Source: Pseudomonas cichorii
GTDB taxonomy: Bacteria; Pseudomonadota; Gammaproteobacteria; Pseudomonadales; Pseudomonadaceae
Assembly (NCBI RefSeq): GCF_003700275.1
Contig: NZ_RBRE01000103.1
Span: forward strand, 1-64,000
DNA: 64,000 nt
Reading direction: 5' to 3'
Position 1 is the first letter of the stretch, and each line of letters opens with the position of its first letter. The notes beneath the pieces are model-generated. The model was given only the letters and a program-made list of their open reading frames with translations, was not told where the DNA came from and made no database searches. The position numbers and the translations under genes are program-made. Shown here piece by piece: positions 43,454-52,283 of this stretch.

Positions 43454-46090
43454 ATGGCCGATATCGATGCGCGCTTGCGCGAAGACGTTCACTTGCTGGG
43501 TGAGCTGTTGGGGAACACGATTCGCGAGCAACACGGGCCGGCCTTTCTCGACAAGATCGAGCGTATCCGTAAAAGCGCCAAGGCTGGCCGGCGCGGCTCT
43601 GCGGCGGGTGCCGAGCAGTTGAGTTCCAGTGTCGACAGCCTTGACGACGACGAACTGTTGCCGGTGGCGCGAGCGTTCAACCAGTTCCTGAACCTGGCCA
43701 ATATCGCCGAGCAGTATCAACTGATGCACCGCCGCGATGATTCGCAGCCGCAGCCTTTCGAGACCCGCGTACTGCCGGAACTGCTTGAGCGCCTGAAAGC
43801 CGAAGGCCACTCTCCCGAAGCTCTGGCGCGCCAGTTGGGCAAGCTGGAAATCGAACTGGTGCTCACTGCGCACCCCACCGAGGTGGCGCGTCGTACCCTG
43901 ATCCAGAAATACGACGCCATTGCGGCGCAACTGGCGGCTCTGGATCATCGCGACCTCAACAGTATCGAGCGCGGGCAGATCACCTCTCGTCTGCAACGCT
44001 TGATCGCCGAAGCCTGGCACACCGAAGAAATCCGCCGTATCCGGCCCACGCCCGTGGATGAAGCCAAATGGGGCTTCGCGGTCATCGAGCACTCGCTGTG
44101 GCACGCCATGCCAAGCTATCTGCGCAAGGCCGATCAGGCGCTGCAGGCCGCAACCGGGCTGCATTTGCCACTGGAGGCCGCGCCGATCCGCTTTGCCTCA
44201 TGGATGGGTGGCGACCGCGACGGCAACCCGAATGTCACGGCCAGCGTTACCCGCGAGGTCTTGCTGCTGGCGCGCTGGATGGCCGCCGATCTGTTCCTGC
44301 GCGATGTCGACCAGTTGGCCGCCGACCTGTCGATGCAACAGGCCAGCGATGCGCTGCGCTCCAGCGTTGGCGACAGCGCCGAACCTTATCGGGCCGAGCT
44401 TAAACGCCTGCGGGAACGACTCAGGGCGACCCGCAACTGGGCCAATGCTTCGCTGACTGCGCCACAGCCCGCTCCCGAGGCGGTGCTGCACGAGAATCGC
44501 GAGCTGCTTGAGCCGCTGCAGTTGTGCTACCAGTCGCTGCATGAGTGCGGGATGGGCGTTATCGCCGATGGTCCGCTGCTCGACTGCCTGCGTCGTGCAG
44601 TGACCTTCGGGCTGTTTCTGGTACGCCTGGATGTGCGCCAGGATTCCAGCCGACACAGCGCGGCGATGAGTGAAATCACCGATTATCTGGGGCTGGGTCG
44701 TTACGAGGACTGGGATGAACAAACCCGCATCGACTTCCTGCTGAGCGAATTGAGTAACCGCCGTCCGCTTCTTCCCGGCCATTTCAAGCCCGCTGCCGAT
44801 ACCGCTGAAGTCCTGGCCACTTGTCGCGAAGTGGCGACAGCTCCGGCGGCCTCGCTGGGTTCCTATGTGATCTCCATGGCCGGCGCTGCATCGGACGTGC
44901 TGGCGGTGCAACTGCTGCTCAAGGAAGCCGGCCTGCAACGGCCGATGCGCGTGGTTCCGCTATTCGAGACTCTGGCTGACCTCGACAATGCCGGGCCGGT
45001 GATCGAGCGTCTGCTGGGCTTGCCGGGCTATCGTTCACGGTTGCATGGCCCGCAGGAAGTGATGATCGGCTATTCGGACTCGGCCAAGGATGCGGGCACC
45101 ACCGCCGCAGCCTGGGCGCAGTATCGGGCCCAGGAACGGCTGGTGGAAATCTGTCGCGAGCAGCAAGTCGAACTGCTGTTGTTCCATGGCCGTGGTGGCA
45201 CGGTCGGCCGCGGCGGTGGTCCGGCTCACGCGGCGATTCTGTCGCAACCGCCGGGTTCGGTGGCGGGGCGTTTCCGCACCACCGAGCAGGGTGAAATGAT
45301 TCGTTTCAAATTCGGTCTGCCGGACATTGCCGAGCAGAACCTCAACCTGTATCTGGCCGCTGTATTGGAAGCGACCCTGCTTCCGCCCCCTCCGCCGGAA
45401 CCGGCCTGGCGGAAAATGATGGATCACTTGGCGGCCGATGGCGTGAATGCCTATCGGGCGGTGGTGCGGGAAAACCCTGAGTTCGTCGAGTATTTCCGTC
45501 AGGCGACGCCCGAACAGGAACTGGGACGCCTGCCGCTGGGCAGCCGCCCGGCCAAGCGACGCGAAGGCGGCGTGGAGAGCCTGCGGGCCATTCCATGGAT
45601 CTTCGCCTGGACCCAGACGCGCCTGATGCTGCCCGCCTGGCTCGGTTGGGAAGCGGCCCTGAGCAAGGCGCTGGAACGTGGCGAAGGCGAGGTGCTGGAG
45701 CAGATGCGCGAGCGCTGGCCATTCTTCCGCACCCGTATCGATATGCTGGAAATGGTCCTGGCCAAGGCCGATGCCGACATCGCGCAACTCTACGATGAGC
45801 GTCTGGTGGGGGCCGAACTGCAGCATTTGGGCACTCACCTGCGCGGCCTATTGTCGCAGGCGTGCGCGGTGGTGCTGGGGCTGACAGGGCAATCGAAGCT
45901 GTTGGCGCACAGCCCGGAGACGCTGGAATTCATCAGTCTGCGCAACACTTATCTGGACCCGCTGCATCTGCTCCAGGCCGAACTTCTGGCCCGTTCCCGG
46001 CATCGCGAATCGAGTCTGGACAGTCCTCTGGAACTGGCTTTACTGGTGTCTGTTGCGGGCATTGCAGCCGGATTGCGCAATACCGGCTGA
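43454..46090 (+). CDS. ppc: Phosphoenolpyruvate carboxylase
   Basis: 878 residues from the ATG at 43454 (MADIDARLREDVHLLGELL) with a GGGAGAG site; an earlier start at 43232 is rejected. Catalytic marks include VLTAHPTEVARRT (His), WMGGDRDGNPNVT, GYSDSAKDAG, FHGRGGTVGRGGGP and FRTTEQGEMIRFKF. The C-terminal NTG ends the protein as in other PEPCs. It fixes bicarbonate on PEP to refill oxaloacetate. Expression may be driven from the 372-bp divergent region upstream. Confidence 0.97.
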   Translation: MADIDARLREDVHLLGELLGNTIREQHGPAFLDKIERIRKSAKAGRRGSAAGAEQLSSSVDSLDDDELLPVARAFNQFLNLANIAEQYQLMHRRDDSQPQPFETRVLPELLERLKAEGHSPEALARQLGKLEIELVLTAHPTEVARRTLIQKYDAIAAQLAALDHRDLNSIERGQITSRLQRLIAEAWHTEEIRRIRPTPVDEAKWGFAVIEHSLWHAMPSYLRKADQALQAATGLHLPLEAAPIRFASWMGGDRDGNPNVTASVTREVLLLARWMAADLFLRDVDQLAADLSMQQASDALRSSVGDSAEPYRAELKRLRERLRATRNWANASLTAPQPAPEAVLHENRELLEPLQLCYQSLHECGMGVIADGPLLDCLRRAVTFGLFLVRLDVRQDSSRHSAAMSEITDYLGLGRYEDWDEQTRIDFLLSELSNRRPLLPGHFKPAADTAEVLATCREVATAPAASLGSYVISMAGAASDVLAVQLLLKEAGLQRPMRVVPLFETLADLDNAGPVIERLLGLPGYRSRLHGPQEVMIGYSDSAKDAGTTAAAWAQYRAQERLVEICREQQVELLLFHGRGGTVGRGGGPAHAAILSQPPGSVAGRFRTTEQGEMIRFKFGLPDIAEQNLNLYLAAVLEATLLPPPPPEPAWRKMMDHLAADGVNAYRAVVRENPEFVEYFRQATPEQELGRLPLGSRPAKRREGGVESLRAIPWIFAWTQTRLMLPAWLGWEAALSKALERGEGEVLEQMRERWPFFRTRIDMLEMVLAKADADIAQLYDERLVGAELQHLGTHLRGLLSQACAVVLGLTGQSKLLAHSPETLEFISLRNTYLDPLHLLQAELLARSRHRESSLDSPLELALLVSVAGIAAGLRNTG

Positions 46091-46358
46091 CACGCCGTTA
46101 TTCAACAGGCAGTCGCTGTAGTGGCAAGCCGGATATGCTCCGGGTGTGCAGTGCACAGAGCGTCGAAGGTCGGACTGGTTCGTGCAAGGCGGCGCAACTG
46201 CCGCCATGCCGCGGGTTGCTGCGACTTTTGGCGTCTTGTGCGGCCTGTGTCTGCTGTGTATCTTGGTCAGCCTTTTGGCCTTTGGCCGACGTTTATTTTT
46301 TAGATTGGCCCAAGAGGCGAATCCGACGATTGACTATAAAAATTTGAGGAGCATGACG

Positions 46359-47006
46359 ATGCGCGTGATTCTGCTGGGAGCTCCTGGAGCCGGTAAAGGT
46401 ACTCAGGCGAAATTCATCACTGAAAAGTTCGGCATCCCGCAAGTTTCGACCGGCGACATGCTGCGCGCAGCAGTCAAGGCTGGCACTGAGCTGGGCCTGA
46501 AGGCCAAAAGTGTCATGGACGCGGGCGGCCTGGTTTCCGATGATCTGATCATCGGTCTGATCAAGGATCGTCTGTCCCAGCCTGATTGCAGCAACGGTGT
46601 ACTGTTCGACGGCTTTCCACGCACCATTCCGCAGGCTGAAGCCCTGTTGAAAGCTGGCCTGGACATCGACCATGTACTGGAAATCGCAGTCGACGACGAA
46701 GAAATCGTCCAGCGCATGTCGGGCCGTCGTGTGCACGAAGGTTCCGGACGCATCTACCATGTGCAGCACAATCCGCCAAAGCAGGAAGGCATCGACGATG
46801 TCACCGGCGAGCCGCTGGTGCAGCGCAAGGATGACGTGGAAGAAACCGTGCGTCATCGCCTGTCGGTCTACCATTCGCAGACCAAGCCGCTGGTTGAGTT
46901 CTACAACGAACTGAGCAAGAAGAACGGCAAGCCGAAGTGCAGCCACATCGCTGGCGTCGGTTCCGTTGAAGCGATCACTGCCAAGGTGCTCGCTGCCCTG
47001 ACCTGA
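46359..47006 (+). CDS. adk: Adenylate kinase
   Basis: 215 residues from the ATG at 46359 (MRVILLGAPGAGKGTQAKF); AGGAG lies 7 nt upstream, while the ATG at 46353 is too close to it. P-loop GAPGAGKGTQ, the NMP-binding STGDMLRAAVKAG, FDGFPRTIPQAEAL and an LID (HEGSGRIYHVQHNPPK) lacking zinc cysteines are normal for Gram-negative long-type Adk. The frame stays open upstream to 46146 without a usable start signal. Followed by a hairpin and tsaB. Confidence 0.97.
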   Translation: MRVILLGAPGAGKGTQAKFITEKFGIPQVSTGDMLRAAVKAGTELGLKAKSVMDAGGLVSDDLIIGLIKDRLSQPDCSNGVLFDGFPRTIPQAEALLKAGLDIDHVLEIAVDDEEIVQRMSGRRVHEGSGRIYHVQHNPPKQEGIDDVTGEPLVQRKDDVEETVRHRLSVYHSQTKPLVEFYNELSKKNGKPKCSHIAGVGSVEAITAKVLAALT

Positions 47007-47028
47007 TCCGTCAAGGCCTGACCTCAAC

Positions 47029-47056
47029 AATGGCCCGCTTGCGGGCCATTTGTCAT
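47029..47056 (+). terminator. Probable terminator after adk
   Basis: AATGGCCCGC (47029-47038), TT, GCGGGCCATT (47041-47050) is a perfect stem with a short loop, followed by TGTCATTT. The T run is weak. Confidence 0.65.
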
Positions 47057-47096
47057 TTATACTGCGGCACTTTTTCCCACGAAGACGGATACACCG

Positions 47097-47780
47097 ATGA
47101 CCACCTTGCTGGCCCTGGACACCGCCACTGAAGCCTGCTCGGTCGCTTTGCTGCATGACGGCAAGGTACTGAGCCACTATGAGGTGATCCCGCGTCTGCA
47201 TGCCCAGCGCCTGCTGCCCATGATCAAGGACCTTCTGGCCGAGGCTGGTATCGCCATGTCGGCGCTGGACGCCATTGCCTTCGGACGTGGTCCGGGAGCC
47301 TTTACCGGCGTGCGTATCGCCATCGGTGTGGTCCAGGGGCTTGCGTTCGCGCTGGAGCGGCCGGTGTTGCCGGTTTCCAACCTGGCGGTCCTGGCGCAGC
47401 GTGCCTACCGCGAGCACGGCGCCTTGCAGGTCGCCTCGGCCATCGATGCGCGGATGGATGAGGTCTATTGGGGCTGCTACCGTGAAACGGCCGGTGAGAT
47501 GCGTCTGCTGGGCAGCGAAGCGGTCCTGCCGCCCGAACAGGCGGCACTGCCTGTGGATGCCAGCGGTGAATGGTTCGGTTCCGGTACGGGTTGGGGTTAT
47601 GCCGGGCGCATTCCGGTTTCACTGATCGGACAGGATGCCAGCATGCTGCCTCATGCCCAGGACCTGCTGACCCTTGCCACCTTTGCCTGGAATCGCGGCG
47701 AGTCGATACCGGCAGACGATGCCCAGCCTGTCTACCTGCGTGACAAGGTTGCGACGCCCAAGGCCCCGAGGATTCTGTAA
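47097..47780 (+). CDS. tsaB: tRNA N6-threonylcarbamoyladenosine biosynthesis protein TsaB
   Basis: 227 residues. ASKHA fold start LLALDTATEACSVALLHDGK, then FGRGPGAFTGVRIAIGVVQGLAFAL and VASAIDARMDEVYWG. It partners TsaD, TsaC and TsaE in t6A37 formation. Located after adk as in P. aeruginosa. A TATACT box at 47058-47063 may give it its own promoter. Confidence 0.95.
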   Translation: MTTLLALDTATEACSVALLHDGKVLSHYEVIPRLHAQRLLPMIKDLLAEAGIAMSALDAIAFGRGPGAFTGVRIAIGVVQGLAFALERPVLPVSNLAVLAQRAYREHGALQVASAIDARMDEVYWGCYRETAGEMRLLGSEAVLPPEQAALPVDASGEWFGSGTGWGYAGRIPVSLIGQDASMLPHAQDLLTLATFAWNRGESIPADDAQPVYLRDKVATPKAPRIL

Positions 47781-47834
47781 AGGCAGGGCAAGTTCGCAAG
47801 ATCACGGACAGGTAGAAAAAGCTATAGAAATATC

Positions 47835-47864
47835 AATTAGCCATCTACCACTTGTCGGCTAATT
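47835..47864. promoter_or_regulatory. Dyad in the AT-rich region upstream of the 105-residue gene
   Basis: AATTAGCC (47835-47842) and GGCTAATT (47857-47864) are perfect inverted arms with 14 bp between. The region 47811-47960 is clearly more AT-rich than its surroundings. It lies about 65 bp upstream of the best promoter for the 105-residue gene. Confidence 0.4.
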
Positions 47865-47928
47865 AGTCTGTTATGCCCGGCGGCGTAAACAATCTGCAAT
47901 ATGTGTGGTCTAGTTATCGTTCACGAAT

Positions 47929-47957
47929 TTGCCAAGTTCCGGCCTGTGACGTTAAAT
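47929..47957 (+). promoter_or_regulatory. Probable sigma70 promoter of the 105-residue gene and DUF72 gene
   Basis: TTGCCA (47929-47934) and TTAAAT (47952-47957) are spaced by 17 bp. The -10 box ends 29 bp before the ATG at 47987. Confidence 0.5.
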
Positions 47958-47986
47958 TGCCACTACAAGACGCCGAGTAGATATCG

Positions 47987-48304
47987 ATGCGCATAGACGG
48001 ACCCTCATCACGTTCATACCCCATCAAGCGAAAGCCGAAGAAGGTCCCCGCGACCGTTGAAGGCTCCTTCGAGGAAATTGATGGCGATATGGAGTTGCCG
48101 CCACCACCCGCCCAGGCTTCGCGCCGCGAGGCTTCGGGTGAAGCGCAGATTGGCTCGACTGCCAACGTTCCTGCCCGTCCGCAGGATATTATCTTCCCGC
48201 GCTCCATGAGCACTCGTGTTGCCAACGCTCTGGCCAGCTATTTGACCACTGCCAGCTTTGTGGATTGGGACCTTGAAGTATCGGGGCTCGATCTGCACGT
48301 CTGA
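47987..48304 (+). CDS. Conserved-type small protein of unknown function
   Basis: 105 residues. The first half is basic and low in hydrophobics (SSRSYPIKRKPKKVPATVEG), followed by an acidic, Pro-rich stretch (EEIDGDMELPPPP). The C-terminal 30 residues look ordered (SMSTRVANALASYLTTASFVD). No signal peptide or known motif. It ends 2 bp before the DUF72 GTG, so the two are almost certainly in one operon. I do not recognise the family. Confidence 0.7.
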   Translation: MRIDGPSSRSYPIKRKPKKVPATVEGSFEEIDGDMELPPPPAQASRREASGEAQIGSTANVPARPQDIIFPRSMSTRVANALASYLTTASFVDWDLEVSGLDLHV

Positions 48305-48306
48305 TT

Positions 48307-49170
48307 GTGTCCAGCCTGCCTTATTACCTCGGTTGTCCGTCATGGAGCGAAAGCGCATGGCGTGAGTCGTTCTACCCCGAAGATGCACGTCCCGCCGATT
48401 TTCTGCGCTTGTACGCTCAGGTCTTCAACGTCGTTGAAGGCAACACCACCTTCTATGCACGTCCCGCAGCCGCCACGGTGCAGCGCTGGGCCGAAGTCCT
48501 GCCCAAGGATTTTCGCTTCACTGCCAAGTTCCCCCGCGATATCAGCCACGATGGCGACTTGCGCCTGCAACTGGACGCCGCAGAAGCCTTTGTGAAGCTG
48601 CTTGCGCCACTGGGCGAACGAGTTGCACCGTTCTGGCTGCAATTGCCGGCCAGTTTCTCGCCACAACGTCTGGCGGAACTGGTGGGGTTTCTCGATGAGC
48701 TCAAGGTGCCTTTGGCGGTGGAAGTGCGGCATATGGCATTTTTTGCAAAGGGCGACGAAGAGCGAATGCTCAACCGCCTGCTGCTGGACCGTGGCGTGGA
48801 GCGTATCTGTCTGGACTCGCGGGCCTTGTTCAGTTGCGTATCCAGTGATCCGGCGGTGTTGCATGCCCAGTCGAAGAAACCCAAGGTGCCGACACGCCCG
48901 GCTGCTCTGACCCAATTCCCGCAGGTGCGCTTCATTGGCCGTCCGGTGCTGGAAGACAACGACCCGTTTCTGACCCAGTGGATCGAAAAGGTTGCGCTCT
49001 GGATTGAGGAGGGTCGTACTCCGTATGTCTTTCTACATACCCCGGACAACCTGAAGGCTCCTGACCTGGCCATGCGTTTTCATCGGTTCCTGATGGCGCG
49101 TCTGCCGGGCCTGCCGCCCTTGCCCGAACTGGATCGTGGCCCACAAGTGGAGCAGTTGGGCTTGCTCTGA
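48307..49170 (+). CDS. DUF72 (YecE-like) family protein
   Basis: 287 residues from a GTG at 48307. TIM-barrel-like family marks are YYLGCPSWSESAWRESFYP, VEGNTTFYARPAAATVQRWAE, FRFTAKFPRDISHD and LAVEVRHMAFF. The C-terminal part has TPYVFLHTPDNLKAPDLAMRF. DUF72 proteins are widespread with unknown function. It is cotranscribed with the 105-residue gene; it lacks a clear terminator. Confidence 0.9.
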   Translation: MSSLPYYLGCPSWSESAWRESFYPEDARPADFLRLYAQVFNVVEGNTTFYARPAAATVQRWAEVLPKDFRFTAKFPRDISHDGDLRLQLDAAEAFVKLLAPLGERVAPFWLQLPASFSPQRLAELVGFLDELKVPLAVEVRHMAFFAKGDEERMLNRLLLDRGVERICLDSRALFSCVSSDPAVLHAQSKKPKVPTRPAALTQFPQVRFIGRPVLEDNDPFLTQWIEKVALWIEEGRTPYVFLHTPDNLKAPDLAMRFHRFLMARLPGLPPLPELDRGPQVEQLGLL

Positions 49171-49230
49171 GGTCAATGGTTGTGGGTTCAATAAGCGCCC
49201 ATTCATTTTGACTTGCAAAGGGCATGGCCA

Positions 49231-50061
49231 ATGGACTCTCAACTACAGCGAGCACAAGTCTTCAAGGCATTGCATGAACGCGATGGCGCTTTTGTGATTC
49301 CCAATCCATGGGATGCCGGTTCTGCAAAATTGTTGGCCTCGCTGGGCTTCGAGGCCTTGGCGACCACCAGTGCCGGATATGCCTTCACGCTTGGGCGGGC
49401 CGATGCCGAAGGTGCTGTCAGTCGCGATGAAACCCTGGAAAATGTCGCCGCTATCGTGGCCGCCACTTCGTTGCCGGTAGCCGCCGATCTTGAGAACTGC
49501 TTCTGCGACAGTCCCGAGGGTTGCGCTGAAACCTTGCTACAGGCTGCAGCCACCGGGATTGTCGGTGGTTCCATTGAAGATGCCAGTGGCGATGCGACCC
49601 GGCCCATCTATGACTTCGATCTGTCTGTCGAGCGGGTCAGGGCAGCGGTGGCCGCAGTGCGCAGTCTGCCGTTTCCCTTTGTGTTGACTGCCCGTGCCGA
49701 GAATCTGCTGCACGGCCGACTGGATTTTGCCGACACCTTGCGCCGTCTCGAAGCCTACGCCGAAGCCGGAGCCGACGTGCTGTATGCGCCGGGGTTGCGT
49801 ACACGCGAGGAAGTCATGGCCGTGGTCCGTGTCGTCGCGCCAAGACCTGTGAATGTGCTGATGGGGTTGAGCGGTGTCACGCTGTCGGTGGCAGATCTGT
49901 CCGAGTGTGGCGTCAAGCGTATCAGCGTGGGGTCTTCCATGGCGCGCGCAGCCTTTGCCGGGCTTTACCGGGCAGCGCAGGAAATTCGGGGTCAGGGCAC
50001 CTTCACTTACGCAGAGCAGACTGTGCCGTTCGCTCAGCTCAATGCTCTGTTCAAAAACTGA
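49231..50061 (+). CDS. Isocitrate lyase/PEP mutase family enzyme
   Basis: 276 residues from the ATG at 49231, with AAAGGG 8 nt upstream. TIM-barrel features of the ICL/PEPM superfamily are FVIPNPWDAGSAKLLASLG, TTSAGYAFTLGRADAEG, LPVAADLENCFCDSPEG, and GGSIEDASGD. The superfamily nucleophile loop (KKCGH in isocitrate lyase) is replaced by the DLENCF segment; members are often oxaloacetate or 2-methylisocitrate-like lyases. The substrate is not predictable. Confidence 0.88.
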   Translation: MDSQLQRAQVFKALHERDGAFVIPNPWDAGSAKLLASLGFEALATTSAGYAFTLGRADAEGAVSRDETLENVAAIVAATSLPVAADLENCFCDSPEGCAETLLQAAATGIVGGSIEDASGDATRPIYDFDLSVERVRAAVAAVRSLPFPFVLTARAENLLHGRLDFADTLRRLEAYAEAGADVLYAPGLRTREEVMAVVRVVAPRPVNVLMGLSGVTLSVADLSECGVKRISVGSSMARAAFAGLYRAAQEIRGQGTFTYAEQTVPFAQLNALFKN

Positions 50062-50063
50062 AG

Positions 50064-50753
50064 ATGCGGGTTTTTCTGGCATGCCTGCTGCTGTGCGCGG
50101 CTGGAGTTGTCGCGGTCTGGCGCAACTGGATCGACGTGCCGCCGCAATGGAACCCCTGGGCGCCTCTGGATGTGCAGCTTGCGCCTAACCTGCTGACGCC
50201 TTTCAAGCTGGCGCGCCTGAAGGATGACCCGGCGTTGTGCGACCTGGCGCTGGGCTCATCGAGCCTGCGTTTCAGCCGTCAGGCCGACAGCGACCCGTCT
50301 GCCCGCTGTCCCTTGCAGAACACCTTGCGCATCCAGGGCGGCGATGTCGCGCTGAGCAGCAGCTTCCTGGCCAGTTGTCCGCTGGCAGTGGCCTACGCGC
50401 TGTTCGATATCCATACCTTGCAGCCAGCCGCGCAGGCGGTATTTGGTCAGCGGGTTACGCGCATCGATCACCTGGGCAGCTTTGCCTGCCGCAATATCTA
50501 TAACCGTGCCGACAGCCGTCTCAGCCAGCATGCGACGGCCAATGCGCTGGATATCGCCGGGTTTCGCCTGGCCGACGGGCAGAGAATCAATCTGCTCAAG
50601 GACTGGAATGACGACGGTGACAAGGGCAGGTTTCTAAGGAAGGTGCGCGACGGAGCCTGCAAGAATTTCAGTACGGTGCTCGGGCCGGAGTACAACGCCG
50701 CGCATCGTGACCATTTTCATCTGGATATGGGGTTGTGGCAGGTCTGCCGTTAA
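50064..50753 (+). CDS. Extensin-like C-terminal domain protein
   Basis: 229 residues. A signal anchor (FLACLLLCAAGVVAVW) is followed by a domain with four or more Cys and the motif SQHATANALDIAGF (His156, Asp163), then AHRDHFHLDMG (His214, His217, His219). The H...D...HxH pattern recalls D-Ala-D-Ala metallopeptidases of the LAS/M15 type, so envelope peptidoglycan action is possible. It starts 2 bp after the PEPM-like gene. Its 3' end overlaps the convergent 207-residue gene by 4 bp. Confidence 0.85.
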   Translation: MRVFLACLLLCAAGVVAVWRNWIDVPPQWNPWAPLDVQLAPNLLTPFKLARLKDDPALCDLALGSSSLRFSRQADSDPSARCPLQNTLRIQGGDVALSSSFLASCPLAVAYALFDIHTLQPAAQAVFGQRVTRIDHLGSFACRNIYNRADSRLSQHATANALDIAGFRLADGQRINLLKDWNDDGDKGRFLRKVRDGACKNFSTVLGPEYNAAHRDHFHLDMGLWQVCR

Positions 50754-51373
50754 GCCGCCAGACGCAGGTTTTGCAGGATCAGTGGACGAGCCCAGCCGTT
50801 TTCATAGTCGAACTGGCGCTGTTGGGCCTGCATGGTGACTTCGTCCAGTGGCAGGGCAGGCTTGTCAGCAAGCTCCCACTCGAACTCGGCGATCGGCAGG
50901 TGCAGAGGACGCGGCTGAGGGCCTGGGCCTGGATTGCCGTTGTAGTCGTAAGGATTGAGTACTGTCGGGCGCACCCAGTTGCTGTCGAATTCCAGGTGAC
51001 GCTGCTGTTCGATCAGTTCGCTGATGCTGAAAGGCTCGGCAGCCGGTGGCAGCAGGTCCAGTTCAAATTCGGCAATCGGCAGGAACAGCGGCTCTGGCGG
51101 CTTGACCTGGGTGTCGCTGACCGGGCAGCCACGTTGTTCGACGATCTTGCTCAGGGTGCGGGCGCCAGTCACCGGCTCGCCGGTTTCGCCGTCGACTTCG
51201 ATCTTGATCGGTGCTTGTTCAGGTTTGCTGCCATCACCGATCTGTTCTGCCATCGCCCGGGCAAATGCATCCGACCACAACTGCGTGACACCGGTCAGGG
51301 TGCGGCTGTTGCTGAGGCTGTAGTCGCCTGCGTGCGACAAGTAGCCGATGGATGATTGAACAATCTCTGACAT
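50750..51373 (-). CDS. Uncharacterised protein with an internal 47-residue duplication
   Basis: 207 residues. No signal peptide or membrane helix. Residues 94-140 and 155-201 align without gaps with about 19 identities. Shared marks are PLxLPIAEFE, QQR and W-x-RP, seen as LPIAEFELDL/LPIAEFEWEL and NWVRPTVL/GWARPLIL. The linker between them is Gly/Pro-rich (NPGPGPQPRP). The N-terminal 90 residues have no repeat. I do not recognise the family. It diverges from rsmJ with 96 bp between the starts. Confidence 0.78.
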   Translation of the reverse strand: MSEIVQSSIGYLSHAGDYSLSNSRTLTGVTQLWSDAFARAMAEQIGDGSKPEQAPIKIEVDGETGEPVTGARTLSKIVEQRGCPVSDTQVKPPEPLFLPIAEFELDLLPPAAEPFSISELIEQQRHLEFDSNWVRPTVLNPYDYNGNPGPGPQPRPLHLPIAEFEWELADKPALPLDEVTMQAQQRQFDYENGWARPLILQNLRLAA

Positions 51374-51421
51374 AGCGATCAGTACTGGCCTTGGGTCTGG
51401 CAGAATGCCGGATACTTGGTT

Positions 51422-51440
51422 ATCGGCAGATTTTGCCGAT
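51422..51440. promoter_or_regulatory. Perfect dyad in the divergent region before rsmJ
   Basis: ATCGGCA-GATTT-TGCCGAT forms a 7-bp perfect inverted repeat, 30 bp upstream of rsmJ and 49 bp upstream of the 207-residue gene on the other strand. A leader hairpin or operator are both possible. Confidence 0.4.
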
Positions 51441-51469
51441 CATTAACATTTTTTGAGTGTGTGCAGCGA

Positions 51470-52270
51470 ATGAGTGAGCAACAAGCGGGCAGCCGCATAC
51501 GGGTCGAAGCCCTGACGATGAGCGGCCAGGAACAGGCCGCGCAATGGGCGCAGCGCCTGAACCTGCCTTTGCAGGACGAGCAAGCGGATTTTGTCCTGCA
51601 GGTCACCGACGATGGCCTGCAGTTGCAGCAGTTGGGCGATGATGTGCCAGGGCCGGTGCGCGTGGATTTTGTCGAAGGCGCAGTGGCGCATCGGCGTCTG
51701 TTCGGCGGCGGCAGCGGGCAGATGATTGCCAAGGCAGTCGGTATTCAGCCCGGCGTACGGCCCAGCGTGCTGGATGCCACGGCCGGCCTGGGCAAGGATG
51801 CGTTCGTCTTGGCCAGCCTGGGCTGTGAAATGAGCCTGATCGAGCGTCAGCCGATCATTGCTGCACTGCTGGAGGATGGCTTGCTACGCGGACGCCAGGA
51901 TGGCGACGTGGGCGCGATCATAAGCCAGATGCGTCTGCTGACGGGCAACTCCATCGAGCTGATTCGGGCCTGGGAAGGCGAGCCGCCACAGGTGATCTAT
52001 CTCGACCCGATGTTCCCGCATCGGGAAAAGACCGCTCTGGTAAAGAAGGAAATGCGCCTGTTCCGCCCGCTGGTTGGCGATGACATGGACGCTCCTGCGC
52101 TGCTGGAAGCGGCTCTGGCCCTGGCGACCCACCGGGTAGTGGTCAAGCGCCCGCGCAAGGCGCCCTGCATCGATGGCCCAAAGCCGGGCTACGCGCTGGA
52201 CGGCAAGTCCAGCCGGTATGACATCTATCCGAAGAAGGCGCTCAAGCCTGCCCAGAAGCAGGCTGACTGA
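51470..52270 (+). CDS. rsmJ: 16S rRNA (guanine(1516)-N2)-methyltransferase RsmJ
   Basis: 266 residues from the ATG at 51470 (MSEQQAGSRIRVEA); a GTG nine bases upstream is the alternative. AdoMet site VLDATAGLGKDAFVLASLG, acidic loop SLIERQP, catalytic YLDPMFPHREKTALVKKEM and the C-terminal VVVKRPRKAPCIDG match RsmJ (YhiQ). Makes m2G1516 in 16S rRNA. It converges on the TetR gene with a 13-bp gap. Confidence 0.94.
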   Translation: MSEQQAGSRIRVEALTMSGQEQAAQWAQRLNLPLQDEQADFVLQVTDDGLQLQQLGDDVPGPVRVDFVEGAVAHRRLFGGGSGQMIAKAVGIQPGVRPSVLDATAGLGKDAFVLASLGCEMSLIERQPIIAALLEDGLLRGRQDGDVGAIISQMRLLTGNSIELIRAWEGEPPQVIYLDPMFPHREKTALVKKEMRLFRPLVGDDMDAPALLEAALALATHRVVVKRPRKAPCIDGPKPGYALDGKSSRYDIYPKKALKPAQKQAD

Positions 52271-52283
52271 GCTGTTCCAGGCT

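Noticed and set aside
46146..46358. In-frame upstream extension of adk with a hydrophobic segment
   Set aside because: Adk is 215 residues from the ATG at 46359 with a good ribosome site; the extension has none, and no Adk has a membrane segment.
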